A DNA stretch of 64,000 bases from Conexibacter sp. CPCC 206217 (GCF_030646165.1 NZ_JAUTDO010000008.1:124001-188000), one strand, 5' to 3'. Counted from the first letter of the stretch, positions 9,409-18,105 are shown. The notes: generated by a model from the sequence alone, not told the origin. Numbers and translations: made by a program.

Positions 9409-9502
9409 CGTGCGTGAGCCTAGACGCTCGACCGGGGGAGGAAACCCCGCCCCGACTGCGAATAGAGGCGCGTATGGGTTTCCCGACGCAACGGAGTCAC
9501 CA

Positions 9503-10270
9503 GTGACCGGCCAGGCCAAGGTCATCGCCTTCGCCAATCAGAAGGGCGGCGTGGCGAAGACGACGACGACGCTCAACCTCGCCGTGGCGTTTGCGGAAGA
9601 GGGCCATCGCGTGCTCTGTTGCGACATGGATCCACAGGGCAATCTGACGATGTCGCAGGGGATCGACCCGGACACGGTCGAGACCTCGATGTACCACGTG
9701 CTCGTGAACCACATCTCGATCCGCGAGGTGATCCGCCGGCGCGAGATCGACGTCGCCTGCGCGTCGATCGACCTCGCCGGCGCCGAGATCGCGATGTCGA
9801 CGCAGATAGGCCGCGAGCGCTCCTTGGAGAAGGCATTCCGCCCGATCAAGGAGGACTACGACTTCATCTTCATCGACACGCCGCCGAGCCTCGGGCTGCT
9901 CACGATCAACGCCCTGACGGCGGCCGACAAGGTGATCGTCCCCGTCCAGTGCGAGTATCTGTCGATGCGAGGGCTGCTCCAGCTCCAGAACACGCTCAAG
10001 ATGATCCGCGAGAACCTCAATCCGAACGTCGACATCGAAGGCATCCTGCCGACGCTGGTCGACACCCGCACGCTCCACGCGAAGGAAGCGATCGAGCTGC
10101 TCGAGGAGAGCTTCGGCGAGCGCGTGTTCGCGTCCCGGATCCGCAAGACGGTCCGCTTCGCAGAGGCGCCCGTGCAGGGTATGTCCGTGTTGAAGTACGA
10201 ACCCGACGGCATGGCTGCCCACGCCTACCGACAGCTCGCGAAGGAGGTTCTCGACAATGGCGCCAAGTAG
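9503..10270 (+). CDS. parA: ParA/Soj-like chromosome partitioning ATPase
   Basis: 255 residues from GTG at 9503 with ACGGAG upstream. The Walker A is NQKGGVAKTTTTLNLAVAF (residues 11-29), followed by CDMDPQGNLT and FIDTPPSLGLLTINAL (Walker B region) and a typical ParA C-terminus. Cytosolic, nucleoid-associated in known relatives. Unusually, the following coupled gene is not parB but ftsZ, whose ribosome site AAGGAGG (10241-10247) and start lie inside the parA 3' end. This suggests a role coordinating chromosome position with the division ring, as MinD/ParA-type ATPases do elsewhere. Confidence 0.88.
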   Translation: MTGQAKVIAFANQKGGVAKTTTTLNLAVAFAEEGHRVLCCDMDPQGNLTMSQGIDPDTVETSMYHVLVNHISIREVIRRREIDVACASIDLAGAEIAMSTQIGRERSLEKAFRPIKEDYDFIFIDTPPSLGLLTINALTAADKVIVPVQCEYLSMRGLLQLQNTLKMIRENLNPNVDIEGILPTLVDTRTLHAKEAIELLEESFGERVFASRIRKTVRFAEAPVQGMSVLKYEPDGMAAHAYRQLAKEVLDNGAK

Positions 10271-11873
10271 ACGCACGAGCATGAGGGAAGGTCCCCTCGC
10301 GGCGCTCTTCCGGAGAACCGAGGACGAGGGGCTGCAGGGGACGCCGCGCGATCAGGAGCCGGCCGCTGCCGCGCAGTCGCAGGCCCCCGCTCCCGCGCAG
10401 CCGCAGGTCGCCGCGCCGGCCTCTGCGCAGCCGGCCGCCGCGCAGCCGCAGGCCCCGCAGCCGTCGACCCCCGCCGCCGCCCGCGGCGAGGTGCAGGAGC
10501 GCCCGCACCCGTCGCTGCGCAGCGACGTCGTCGCCCCGCCCGTCGAGTCGGCGCCCGCGCCGCCGACGCCGCAGGAGCGCCTGCACCGCGCCTTCTCCGC
10601 CGACATTCCCGAGAACATGATGGATCCGACCCCCGCCGCGCCGCCGCGTGACGTCTACGCGCGCGTCGAGGAGACCGGCCTGCCCTCCGACCCGTACGGC
10701 GCGACTCGCGGCCACGGCCCGGTGCTGCGCGTCGTCGGCGTCGGCGGCGGCGGCGTCAACGCGGTCAACCGGATGGTCGAGGCGGAGGTCAACGGCGTCG
10801 AGTTCCTCGCCGTCAACACCGACCTGCAGTCGCTGCAGCAGTCCGCGGCGCACCTGACGCTGCACATCGGCGCCAACGTCACGCGCGGGCTCGGCTCCGG
10901 CTCGGACCCGTCGCTGGGGCGCAAGGCGGCGATGGAGGAGTACGACAGGATCAAGGCGCTGCTGAAGGGCAGCGACATGATCTTCATCACCGCCGGCGAG
11001 GGCGGCGGCACCGGCACGGGCGCCGCACCGGTCGTCGCGCGGATCGCGCGCGAGCTGGGTGCGCTGACGGTCGGGATCGTGACCAAGCCGTTCGGCTTCG
11101 AGGGCACGCGCCGCAAGGAGCAGGCCGACGTCGGCGTCGAGGAGCTGGCGGCCGAGGTCGACACGCTGATCGTCGTGCCGAACAACCGCCTGCTGTCGGT
11201 GCTCGACCGCGGCACCTCGATGGTCGACGCCTTCCGCGTCGCTGACGACGTGCTGCGCCAGGGCGTGCAGGGGATCTCCGACCTCGTCACGCTGCCGGGC
11301 CTGATCAACCTCGACTTCGCCGACGTGCGCACGATCATGGCCGACGCCGGCAGCGCGCTGCTCGGGATCGGCATGGGCACGGGCGAGCGGCGCGCGATCG
11401 ACGCCGCCGAGCAGGCCGTCGCCTCGCCGCTGCTGGAGACCAGCATGGAGGGCGCGCGCTCGATCCTGCTGTCGATCACCGGCGGCACGGACCTGTCGCT
11501 GTGGGAGGTCAACGAGGCGGCCAAGGCCGTGTCGGAGGCCGCGCACCCGGACGCGAACATCATCTTCGGCGCGATGGTCGACGAGAAGCTCGGCGACCAG
11601 GTCTGGGTCACGGTCGTCGCGACCGGCTACGGCGAGGTCCGCCCGCCGCGCCAGTCGCGCGAGCAGCTGCGCGGGTCCGACATCGGCGTGCCGCGCGAGG
11701 AGCGCGCCGCGGTTGCCGCGGCCGCCGCTCGTGACGATCGTCCCGTGCGCAGCCGTTTCGCGGAACCGGCCGCCGGCGAGGTGCGGATCGCGCGCACGAG
11801 CCACGCGAGCCCGCCGCCGCGCGAGCGCGTGCGCGACGAGCTGGACGTGCCCGAGTTCATGCCGCACCGCTGA
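10257..11873 (+). CDS. ftsZ: FtsZ with a ~158-residue N-terminal extension
   Basis: 538 residues. Residues about 159-490 form a complete FtsZ: GVGGGGVNAVNRM, GEGGGTGTGAAPVVA (tubulin signature, glycines from residue 249), and the T7 loop GLINLDFADVRTIM needed for GTP hydrolysis. The C-terminus ELDVPEFMPHR resembles the conserved FtsZ tail that binds partners such as SepF or FtsA. The N-terminal part is rich in Ala, Pro and Gln, with short conserved-looking blocks at its ends (MREGPLAALFRRTEDE and AFSADIPENMMDP). The start is set by AAGGAGG 9 bases upstream and overlaps parA by 14 bases. Usual FtsZ proteins are 350-450 residues and start close to the GTP-binding fold. Polymerises at midcell in relatives. 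Confidence 0.92.
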   Translation: MAPSRRTSMREGPLAALFRRTEDEGLQGTPRDQEPAAAAQSQAPAPAQPQVAAPASAQPAAAQPQAPQPSTPAAARGEVQERPHPSLRSDVVAPPVESAPAPPTPQERLHRAFSADIPENMMDPTPAAPPRDVYARVEETGLPSDPYGATRGHGPVLRVVGVGGGGVNAVNRMVEAEVNGVEFLAVNTDLQSLQQSAAHLTLHIGANVTRGLGSGSDPSLGRKAAMEEYDRIKALLKGSDMIFITAGEGGGTGTGAAPVVARIARELGALTVGIVTKPFGFEGTRRKEQADVGVEELAAEVDTLIVVPNNRLLSVLDRGTSMVDAFRVADDVLRQGVQGISDLVTLPGLINLDFADVRTIMADAGSALLGIGMGTGERRAIDAAEQAVASPLLETSMEGARSILLSITGGTDLSLWEVNEAAKAVSEAAHPDANIIFGAMVDEKLGDQVWVTVVATGYGEVRPPRQSREQLRGSDIGVPREERAAVAAAAARDDRPVRSRFAEPAAGEVRIARTSHASPPPRERVRDELDVPEFMPHR

Positions 11874-11969
11874 GCGGTCGTTGCCGCGCGGGGAGGCGTT
11901 GTCGTCCATCCCCGCCGTCGCGCGGTCGTTGCCGCGCGGCGCGGGCGCGTTGATGTCATCCTCCCGGCC

Positions 11970-13526
11970 GTGACCGTTCGCACGGCTGGGGAGGAGAGCC
12001 GCAGCGGCGTCGTCGCGGCGGGTCATCCGCTCAGCGCCGAGGCCGGCGCCGCCGTGCTGCGCGACGGCGGCAACGCGGTCGACGCGGCGCTTGCGGCGAT
12101 GCTGACGTCGTTCGCCGCGGAGCCGTTGCTGACCGGCCTGGGCGCTGGCGGCTACATGCTCGTCGTCCCGCCCGACGGCGAGCCGCAGCTGCTCGACTTC
12201 TTCGTCGAGGCGGCCGGGCGCGGCGCCGACCATTCCCGCCGCGCCGAGCTGGTGCCGGTGTCGGTCTCGTTCGGCGACGCGGTCCAGGTCTTCAACGCCG
12301 GCGCGGCGTCGGTCGGCACGTATGGGATGCCGCACGGGATCTGCGAGGCGGCCGAGCGGTTCGGGCGGATGCCGCTCGCGGAGCTGGTCGAGCCCGCCGC
12401 GGCGCTCGCGCGTGCCGGCGTCCCGCTCAACCCCGAGCAGGCGTACATCGTCGAGATCCTCGAGGGGATATGCCGCCTCACGCCGGAGGTCGAGGCGATC
12501 TTCGCTCCCGGCGGGCGGCTGCTGGGCGAGGGCGACGCGATCGTCCAGCCGGAGCTGGCGGCGACGCTGGAGCTGCTCGCCGACGAGGGCTCGCGGCCGT
12601 TCTACGACGGCGAGATCGCGGCGGCGGCGACCGCGCTGCTCGACGCGCACGGCGGGCTGTTGACGCGCGCCGACCTGGCCGCGTACAAGACGGTCGCGCG
12701 CGAGCCGGTGCGGGTCGCCTATCGCGGCCGCGAAGTCCTCTCGAACCCGCCGCCGTCGGCCGGCGGCACGCTGATCGCGTACGCGCTGGCGTTGCTGGAG
12801 CGGGAGGGGGTGGGAGCCGGCGGCGCATCGCTCAGCGGTGGCGCGGCGGGGAGCGGCGCGGCGGGCGGTCCGACCTCCGCCCAGTTCGTCGCCGCGATGG
12901 GCGCCGCGCAGGACGAGCGCACGCCGGCCTTCCTCGACGGGCTCGACGAGCCCGGGTTCCTCGACCGCTTCCTCGCCGCGCGGCTCGGCTCGACGACGCA
13001 CGTCGCCGTGCTCGACGGCGACGGCGGCGCGTGCTCCGTCACCTGCTCCAACGGCGAGGGCGCCGGGATCGTCGTGCCCGGCACCGGGATCCACCTCAAC
13101 AACATGCTCGGCGAGCAGGACCTGAACCCGCTCGGCTTCCACCGCTACTCGCCCGGACGCCGCCTGCCGAGCATGATGGCGCCGACGGTCGTGCTGCGCG
13201 ACGGGCGGCCGGAGCTGGTGCTCGGCAGCGCCGGCTCCAACCGCATCCGCTCCGCGATCCTGCAGACGATCGTCGCGGTCGTCGACCACGGGCTGGACGT
13301 GGAGGCGGCGGTGCGGGCGCCGCGGCTGCACTTCGAGGACGGGATCGTCTACGCCGAGCCGGGTGCCGACACGGAGGCGCTGGAGGCCGACGGCCACACG
13401 ATCGCCCGCTTCAGAGCGTTGAACCTCTTCTTCGGCGGCGTCCAGGCGGTCGCGCGCGACGCCCGCAGCGGCGCGCTGTCAGGCGGCGGCGACCCGCGGC
13501 GCGGCGGGGCGGCCGTCGTCGCGTGA
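11970..13526 (+). CDS. ggt: Gamma-glutamyltransferase
   Basis: 518 residues from GTG at 11970. N-terminal GVVAAGHPLSAEAGAAVLRD and GGNAVDAALA are the usual Ggt opening. The autoprocessing site is at STTHVAVLDGDG with the nucleophile threonine at residue 342, followed by the small-subunit motifs SNGEGAGIV and RRLPSMMAPTVV. The enzyme transfers or hydrolyses gamma-glutamyl groups, for instance of glutathione or poly-gamma-glutamate. No obvious signal peptide is visible at this start, so location is uncertain. A Gly/Ala/Ser-rich insert lies at about residues 272-295. A short direct repeat (GCGGTCGTTGCCGCGCGG) occurs twice in the 96 bases upstream. Confidence 0.9.
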   Translation: MTVRTAGEESRSGVVAAGHPLSAEAGAAVLRDGGNAVDAALAAMLTSFAAEPLLTGLGAGGYMLVVPPDGEPQLLDFFVEAAGRGADHSRRAELVPVSVSFGDAVQVFNAGAASVGTYGMPHGICEAAERFGRMPLAELVEPAAALARAGVPLNPEQAYIVEILEGICRLTPEVEAIFAPGGRLLGEGDAIVQPELAATLELLADEGSRPFYDGEIAAAATALLDAHGGLLTRADLAAYKTVAREPVRVAYRGREVLSNPPPSAGGTLIAYALALLEREGVGAGGASLSGGAAGSGAAGGPTSAQFVAAMGAAQDERTPAFLDGLDEPGFLDRFLAARLGSTTHVAVLDGDGGACSVTCSNGEGAGIVVPGTGIHLNNMLGEQDLNPLGFHRYSPGRRLPSMMAPTVVLRDGRPELVLGSAGSNRIRSAILQTIVAVVDHGLDVEAAVRAPRLHFEDGIVYAEPGADTEALEADGHTIARFRALNLFFGGVQAVARDARSGALSGGGDPRRGGAAVVA

Positions 13527-13645
13527 GCGGTCGCGCCGGTCGCTTCCCACGCGCGTCGCGGCGAAGGGGCGCTCCGGCGCGGCGAACCGTCGCTTCCCGC
13601 GCGCGGCGCACCGGCCCGCAGAAGCGGCTCGGTAGGGTCCGCCGC

Positions 13646-14068
13646 ATGCGCCGTCTGCCGCTGCTCGCCACGATCGTCTGCACGTTCGCGCTCGCGCTCG
13701 TGTCAGCCGGCTGCGGCGCCGACTACTCCGACCTCTTCCTCGTCAGACGCACCGGCGTGCTGCCGGACGCCGACGTGCAGATCGTCGTCAACGACGGCGG
13801 GACGATCAGCTGCGACAGAGGCGAGTTCAGAGAGCTGCCGTCGAGAATGCTGCTGGACGGGCGCGACATCATGAGATCGCTCAGAGAGGATCTCGAGTTC
13901 GGCAAGGTCCACCCGAGAGCCCCGAACGCGCAGCTGCGCTTCCGCATCGACGCGCCCGACGGCACGATCAGCTTCAGCGAGACCGACGGCGCGCACGACG
14001 AGGACCTCGCGCGGCTCGTCCAGCTCGTGCGCGAGCTGTCTCAGCAGATGTGCGGGCTCGCGCGCTGA
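13646..14068 (+). CDS. Small lipoprotein of unknown function
   Basis: 140 residues. A type II signal peptide is clear: a basic N-terminus, a hydrophobic core and the lipobox VSAGC with the lipidated Cys at about residue 25. The mature part has no transmembrane segment and contains a possible short CDRGEFRELP stretch. It uses many AGA codons. No domain recognised. It follows ggt by 119 bases and may share its transcript. Confidence 0.8.
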   Translation: MRRLPLLATIVCTFALALVSAGCGADYSDLFLVRRTGVLPDADVQIVVNDGGTISCDRGEFRELPSRMLLDGRDIMRSLREDLEFGKVHPRAPNAQLRFRIDAPDGTISFSETDGAHDEDLARLVQLVRELSQQMCGLAR

Positions 14069-14082
14069 GCGCGCGCCGGGCC

Positions 14083-14310
14083 CTACTGCGGCGGCTCGCG
14101 GTCGGGCGAGTCCTCAATCGGCCGGGCACCCGGGACGCTGCGGTCCGCGCGCTTGGCCTCCCAGTCTCTGCGGGTCGCGACGATGTCGTCCTCGACCAGC
14201 TGCGACTCGCGCTCCAGAGCACGAACCTGATCGTCCAGCCCGCGCTCGTAGGCGTGGATGCCGGCCTCGTCGTCGGGGGTGCTGGTGGGGTCTCTCGGGT
14301 CTGGGGCCAT
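14083..14310 (-). CDS. Small acidic, helical hypothetical protein
   Basis: 75 residues, high in Asp, Glu and Arg, with a helix-like central part (YERGLDDQVRALERESQLVE) predicted as coiled coil by eye. Convergent with the lipoprotein gene, 14 bases away. No export signal. No named domain recognised. The codon pattern is compatible with a real gene, but it is short. Confidence 0.5.
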   Translation of the reverse strand: MAPDPRDPTSTPDDEAGIHAYERGLDDQVRALERESQLVEDDIVATRRDWEAKRADRSVPGARPIEDSPDREPPQ

Positions 14311-14338
14311 CTTGCGAGGCTACCCGCCCGCGGTCGGT

Positions 14339-14389
14339 GCGATGCCCCTGATCGCACGCGATCCGCGCGATGCCCCTGATCGCGCGCGA
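14339..14389. repeat. Two-copy tandem direct repeat
   Basis: A 23-base unit beginning GCGATGCCCCTGATCGC occurs twice with a 28-base period (14339-14361 and 14367-14389) and one mismatch. It lies between the small helical gene and the terminator of the HtaA gene. No function assigned. Confidence 0.6.
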
Positions 14390-14409
14390 GCGCGTCAGCG
14401 GCGGCCGCG

Positions 14410-14436
14410 GTGAGCCGGGCGTGGCGCCCGGCTCAC
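14410..14436 (-). terminator. Strong hairpin terminator for the HtaA gene
   Basis: A perfect 12-bp stem (GTGAGCCGGGCG / CGCCCGGCTCAC) with a 3-base TGG loop lies 14 bases beyond the stop codon of the minus-strand gene at 14450. No T-run follows, as is usual in high-GC actinobacteria. Confidence 0.75.
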
Positions 14437-14449
14437 ACGGCGGTCGTCG

Positions 14450-17059
14450 CTAGCGGACCGTGACGGTGACGGCGGCGATCCGCCGCGCGCCGGCGAGCTT
14501 TCTGCCGGCGTGACGGGCCGGGCTGGCGAGCGTGTAGCGGCCGCTGAGCTTGCGGTAGCTGACCTTCCCGCCCTTCTGGCGCTTGACGACCGCTGCGCTC
14601 AGACGCAGCGTGCGGCCTCTCAGCGTGCCGCTGGCCATGACCGTCTTGCCGCGGCGCAGCACGACGCGGTACGTCTGCGAGGAGCGCCGCCCGACCTGCC
14701 CGGAGAGCGTGAGGACGACCTGGCGCTTGGCCTTCTTCGAGCCTCTGATCGCGGCGGTGATCCGTCTGGTGGCGGCGGGCGACACCGGTGCTCTGACCGA
14801 CGGCGCCGGGACGCTCGGGACCGTCGGCGCGCTCGGCGCCGGCGGCGCCTGCGGCGTGTCCGGCTGGGTCGGCTGCCCCGGCTCCTCCTCCGGCGGATCG
14901 GTGCGGGGCTCGATCGCGGTCGGGATCGTGAACGTGAGGAAGCCGAACGGCTGGCCGGCGTAGGTCTCGAGCCCGTAGGTCGAGGTGCCGGCTGCCGAGG
15001 CTCTCGCCGGCACGGCCACCCACGAGCGGACGCTGCCGTCGCCGCTGGTCCGGGGCGCGGCGCCCGACAGGTCGACGTCGAGCAGCCGCACGTTGCTGAC
15101 CGGGATCGTTCTCGGATTGCCGGCCATCGCGTCCGCCATCGAGCCGCTGGCCTGGCCGTCGACGTAGACGCGGGCGCTGCGCTCGTCGGCGGCGATCTCC
15201 AACCGCGGGTCGACGAGCGTGCTGTCGATGTAGTGCGCGGTGTTGACCCAGCGGATCGTGCCGCGGTACTGGATCACGAGCTTGCCGCTGGCGGGGTCCC
15301 TGTAGGCGTCCTGCTGCGTCAGACGCCAGCTCGACCGGTCGCCGGCGTCGGGTTGGCTGGCGCCGTCGCTCGTCTGCACGCCGCGCGCGGTCGTCGGGCC
15401 AGGTCCGGGCCAGGCGGTGTAGAGGTAGTTGACCCAGGTTCGCAGGTTGGACGAGCCGGTCAGACCGCGCGCAGTCCAGTCGAGTCGCGGCGCGACCGAC
15501 GCCTCGAAGCGGGCGGACTCGTTCGTCCGCGCCGCGGGCGCGGCCGCGGCGGCGTACGGCGTCCAGCCGAGCGCCGCGTTGCCGAGCGGGTCGCCGGCGA
15601 GCGTCAGGTTGGCGTCGTCGGGCAGCCCGAGCGCCGTCGTGTTGCCGTAGGTCGGCGTGGGATTCGTGTAGGTGACCGGCGCCGACCAAGCGGTCTCCCC
15701 GGCGGCCCGGTTGGCGACGCGGATCTCGCCGCCGCTGAGCACCACGACGCCGCCGCTGAACGAGGGCGCCACTCTGCTGGTCCAGGCGACCGTCGCCGCG
15801 CCGTCGGGGCCGAGCGCGATCCGTGGCCAAACGGCCGGGTTGGCGGCCGTCGCCTCTTCGGCGACGGTCTCCGCCGCTCCCCAGGAGCCGTCGTTGCCGA
15901 AGCGCTGGGCGCGCACGCGGCTCGGCGTCCCGGCGCCGGCGTCGGCCGCCTCCGGCCAGACGACGGTGGCGGTGCCGTGGGCGTCGAAGGCGGCCGACGG
16001 GATGCCGGTGCCGCCGGTGATGCGCGCGGGGGCGCCCGTCTGCGTGGTGGCGGCGTTGGCGCTGCCGGAGGCCAGCACGGCCGGCGGCGTCCACACCGCC
16101 GACGAGCCGGCCGGGCGCGCAGCGGCGCGCGGTCCTGCGTCCGAGCCCCAGGTCGCGACGGCGGCGCCGGCGGCGTCGACGGCGACCGCGGGACGGCTCG
16201 CGAAGCCGGCGGCCGTGGTCAGCGTGGCGACGGCGCCGAGGCCGCCTCCGGCGGCGCGGGTGCGGGTCTTGATCTCGCGGGTGGCGTTGTCGGCGCCCGT
16301 GCGCCAGACGATCGTCAGCGCGTCGTCCTGGTCGCGGCCGAGGCCGATCGTGTCGGCGATGTCGACGGTCGTCGCGTCGACCGTCTGCGGTGCGCTCCAC
16401 GCGCCGGCCGCGCCCGCGCGGGTCGCCAGCTCGACCGCGGCGGCGCCCTGCCACGCGATCGCGGCGTCGCCGTCGGCGGCGACGTCCACGGCGATCGTGA
16501 AGGAGGTGCTCGGCGCGGTCACGGTCGCGAGCGTGGCCGGCGCCGACCAGCTGCCGTCGGCGGCGGCCGTCGCCGCGCGCACGGTGACGGAGTCGGCAGC
16601 GGTCCGCTCGCCCCAGGCGACCGTGGCGCGACCGGCGCCGTCGACGGCGACCTTCGGCCCGACGATCACCGTGTAGTTGCTGCTCGCGGCGCGTGCGACG
16701 GAGGCGATCTCCTGCGGCGTCTGCCAGCTCGCGCCGGCGGGGCGGCGGCTGACGCGCACCGACTGGACGGCGGGGTCGGTCCACATCGTGGACTGGTCGT
16801 CGCTCTGTGCCCAGGCGAGCGTCGCGGTCCCGGCGCGATCGAGCGCGAGGTCGCTGCGCATCCGCATGCCGACCTCGACCTCCGCGCCGGCGGGGCCGTC
16901 GGCGACCGCCTCCGACGCGGGCGACCAGCCGCCGGCGGCGAGCGCCGGAGCGGGGGCGAGCGCTGCGAGCAACGCGGCGGCGGCGAGCGTCCCGCGGGCA
17001 GCGCGCGTCCCTCGCGCACGGCGCCGGCGCGGCGCGGGGGATGGGGCAGAGTGGTGCAT
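14450..17059 (-). CDS. Large secreted HtaA-domain protein, probable haem/iron function
   Basis: 869 residues. Signal peptide at about residues 20-42 (LAAAALLAALAPAPALA). Residues about 60-480 hold repeated propeller-like units (VAVDGAGRATVAWGE, LGPDGAATVAWTSR). Residues about 490-700 match the HtaA pattern: YRGTIRWVNTAHYIDSTL, VDPRLEIAADERSARVYVD, LLDVDLSGAAP and a closing FGFLTFTIP. A proline-rich hinge and a basic Ig-like C-terminus follow. HtaA domains bind haem at the surface of corynebacteria. An AGAGGAAG ribosome site precedes the ATG, and a DtxR/IdeR-like box lies about 62-80 bases upstream, consistent with induction under iron shortage. No transporter genes are adjacent. Haem binding here is inference. 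Confidence 0.82.
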   Translation of the reverse strand: MHHSAPSPAPRRRRARGTRAARGTLAAAALLAALAPAPALAAGGWSPASEAVADGPAGAEVEVGMRMRSDLALDRAGTATLAWAQSDDQSTMWTDPAVQSVRVSRRPAGASWQTPQEIASVARAASSNYTVIVGPKVAVDGAGRATVAWGERTAADSVTVRAATAAADGSWSAPATLATVTAPSTSFTIAVDVAADGDAAIAWQGAAAVELATRAGAAGAWSAPQTVDATTVDIADTIGLGRDQDDALTIVWRTGADNATREIKTRTRAAGGGLGAVATLTTAAGFASRPAVAVDAAGAAVATWGSDAGPRAAARPAGSSAVWTPPAVLASGSANAATTQTGAPARITGGTGIPSAAFDAHGTATVVWPEAADAGAGTPSRVRAQRFGNDGSWGAAETVAEEATAANPAVWPRIALGPDGAATVAWTSRVAPSFSGGVVVLSGGEIRVANRAAGETAWSAPVTYTNPTPTYGNTTALGLPDDANLTLAGDPLGNAALGWTPYAAAAAPAARTNESARFEASVAPRLDWTARGLTGSSNLRTWVNYLYTAWPGPGPTTARGVQTSDGASQPDAGDRSSWRLTQQDAYRDPASGKLVIQYRGTIRWVNTAHYIDSTLVDPRLEIAADERSARVYVDGQASGSMADAMAGNPRTIPVSNVRLLDVDLSGAAPRTSGDGSVRSWVAVPARASAAGTSTYGLETYAGQPFGFLTFTIPTAIEPRTDPPEEEPGQPTQPDTPQAPPAPSAPTVPSVPAPSVRAPVSPAATRRITAAIRGSKKAKRQVVLTLSGQVGRRSSQTYRVVLRRGKTVMASGTLRGRTLRLSAAVVKRQKGGKVSYRKLSGRYTLASPARHAGRKLAGARRIAAVTVTVR

Positions 17060-17120
17060 GGGCTGGCTTCCTCTTCGAGTTCGACGTGCCTTTCAGGAGT
17101 GAGAAGCACGTCTTGTTGAG

Positions 17121-17139
17121 GATTGTTAGGGTAACCTAA
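17121..17139 (-). promoter_or_regulatory. IdeR/DtxR-like iron box upstream of the HtaA gene
   Basis: Bases 17121-17139 match 14 of 19 positions of the known IdeR/DtxR consensus TTAGGTTAGGCTAACCTAA, with the right half matching fully. The core GTTAGG...CCTAAC is an inverted repeat, and a further TTAGG follows. The position is 62 bases before the start codon of an HtaA-type gene, where an iron-dependent repressor would block transcription. Confidence 0.7.
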
Positions 17140-17231
17140 CTTAGGCCAGGACGGTTGTTGGCGCCCGCCCGAGCGAAGACTCGCCGCTGAGATCGGCGCC
17201 GCGGGACGACGGCGACGCGCGCGGGCAGGCG

Positions 17232-17636
17232 CTACGCCTGCTCGATCCGCAGGAAGTTGCCCGCGGGGTCGCGCACCGCGGCGTCGCGGGCGCCCCAGGG
17301 CTGGCTGGCGGGCTCCTGCAGTACCTCGGCGCCGGGCGTCTCGGCGACCTTCTCGAAGGTCGCGTCGAGGTCGTCGCTGCTGAAGTGCAGCGGGCGCAGC
17401 TCGCCCTTCGCCAACAGCGCGGCGAGCGTGTCGCCGTCCTCCTGCGAACGGCCGGCGTGCGGCTGGGACAGCACGATCTGGATCTCCGGCTGGCTGTCGG
17501 TCGCGAGCGTGATCCAGCGGAATTCGCCCTGCTCGACCTCGTTGCGCACGGTCAACCCGAGCGTGTCGCGGTAGAAGGCGAGGGCGGCCTCGGGGTCGTC
17601 GACGAGGACGTGTACGGCGCTGATGGAAACGGTCAT
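17232..17636 (-). CDS. VOC (glyoxalase/bleomycin-resistance fold) protein
   Basis: 134 residues, the normal size for a two-module VOC protein. VHVLVDDPEAALAFYRDTLG opens the first beta-alpha-beta module; AAVRDPAGNFLRIEQ closes the second with a glutamate in the metal-ligand position. Last gene of a three-gene minus-strand operon behind a UvrA2 and an AraC protein (gap 10 bases). The substrate is unknown; in similar contexts such proteins bind or modify antibiotics or electrophiles. Confidence 0.85.
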   Translation of the reverse strand: MTVSISAVHVLVDDPEAALAFYRDTLGLTVRNEVEQGEFRWITLATDSQPEIQIVLSQPHAGRSQEDGDTLAALLAKGELRPLHFSSDDLDATFEKVAETPGAEVLQEPASQPWGARDAAVRDPAGNFLRIEQA

Positions 17637-17646
17637 GGAAACGACC

Positions 17647-18105
17647 CTAGGCGAGCGCCGAGGTGGTTGCTTCTCGAAAACTGCTCGACTCCCGGGCAGG
17701 TTTGCGCGGCCGCGTCAGCACCATGACCTGACAGCCCGGAACGACCTCGAAATCGCTGTGATCGCGGGCGCGGTAGGCGCTCGGCGTCTCCCCGACGACC
17801 TGCGTGAAGCGCGCGGAGAACGAGCCGAGGCTGGTGCAGCCGACGTCGATACAGGCCTCCGTCACGCTCACGTCACCGCGGCGCAGCAGCGCCGTCGCAC
17901 GCTCGATGCGACGCGTCAGCAGGTAGGAGTAGGGCGTCTCGCCATACGCCTCACGGAAGCGGCGGCTGAAGTGCGCGGTCGACATCAGCGCCGTGCGGGC
18001 GAGCGCGGCGACGTCGAGCGGCTCGGCGTACTCGCGGTCCATCCGGTCGCGAGCACGCCGCAGCCGTCGCAGCTCGTCGAGGTCGGGGGCGCCCATGGCC
18101 CCCAT
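17647..18105 (-). CDS. Short AraC-family regulator
   Basis: 152 residues consisting almost only of the AraC double HTH: LDVAALARTALMSTAHFSRR (first HTH) and VSVTEACIDVGCTSLGSFSA (second HTH) followed by FTQVVGETPSAYR. No sensing domain is visible, so activity may depend on amount or on a partner. Starts at 18105 or at an ATG three codons later. It lies 6 bases after the UvrA2 gene and 10 bases before the VOC gene, so it probably controls this operon. Confidence 0.85.
   Translation of the reverse strand: MGAMGAPDLDELRRLRRARDRMDREYAEPLDVAALARTALMSTAHFSRRFREAYGETPYSYLLTRRIERATALLRRGDVSVTEACIDVGCTSLGSFSARFTQVVGETPSAYRARDHSDFEVVPGCQVMVLTRPRKPARESSSFREATTSALA

Noticed and set aside
9047..9502. Upstream extension of ParA
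   Set aside because: Antisense to the ArsA gene; GTG at 9503 has a ribosome site and the canonical ParA start.
9409..9537. N-terminal extension of the first ArsA-like gene
   Set aside because: It would overlap the start of ParA on the other strand; the GTG at 9408 gives the usual family N-terminus.
10017..13397. A 1126-codon open frame on the minus strand opposite ftsZ and ggt
   Set aside because: It is antisense to two well conserved genes and its composition (Arg, Ala, Gly, Asp) is that of a GC-driven shadow frame.
14510..17119. An 869-codon open frame on the plus strand opposite the HtaA gene
   Set aside because: Arg/Gly/Ala-rich without motifs; the opposite strand has a signal peptide, HtaA motifs, a ribosome site and a terminator.
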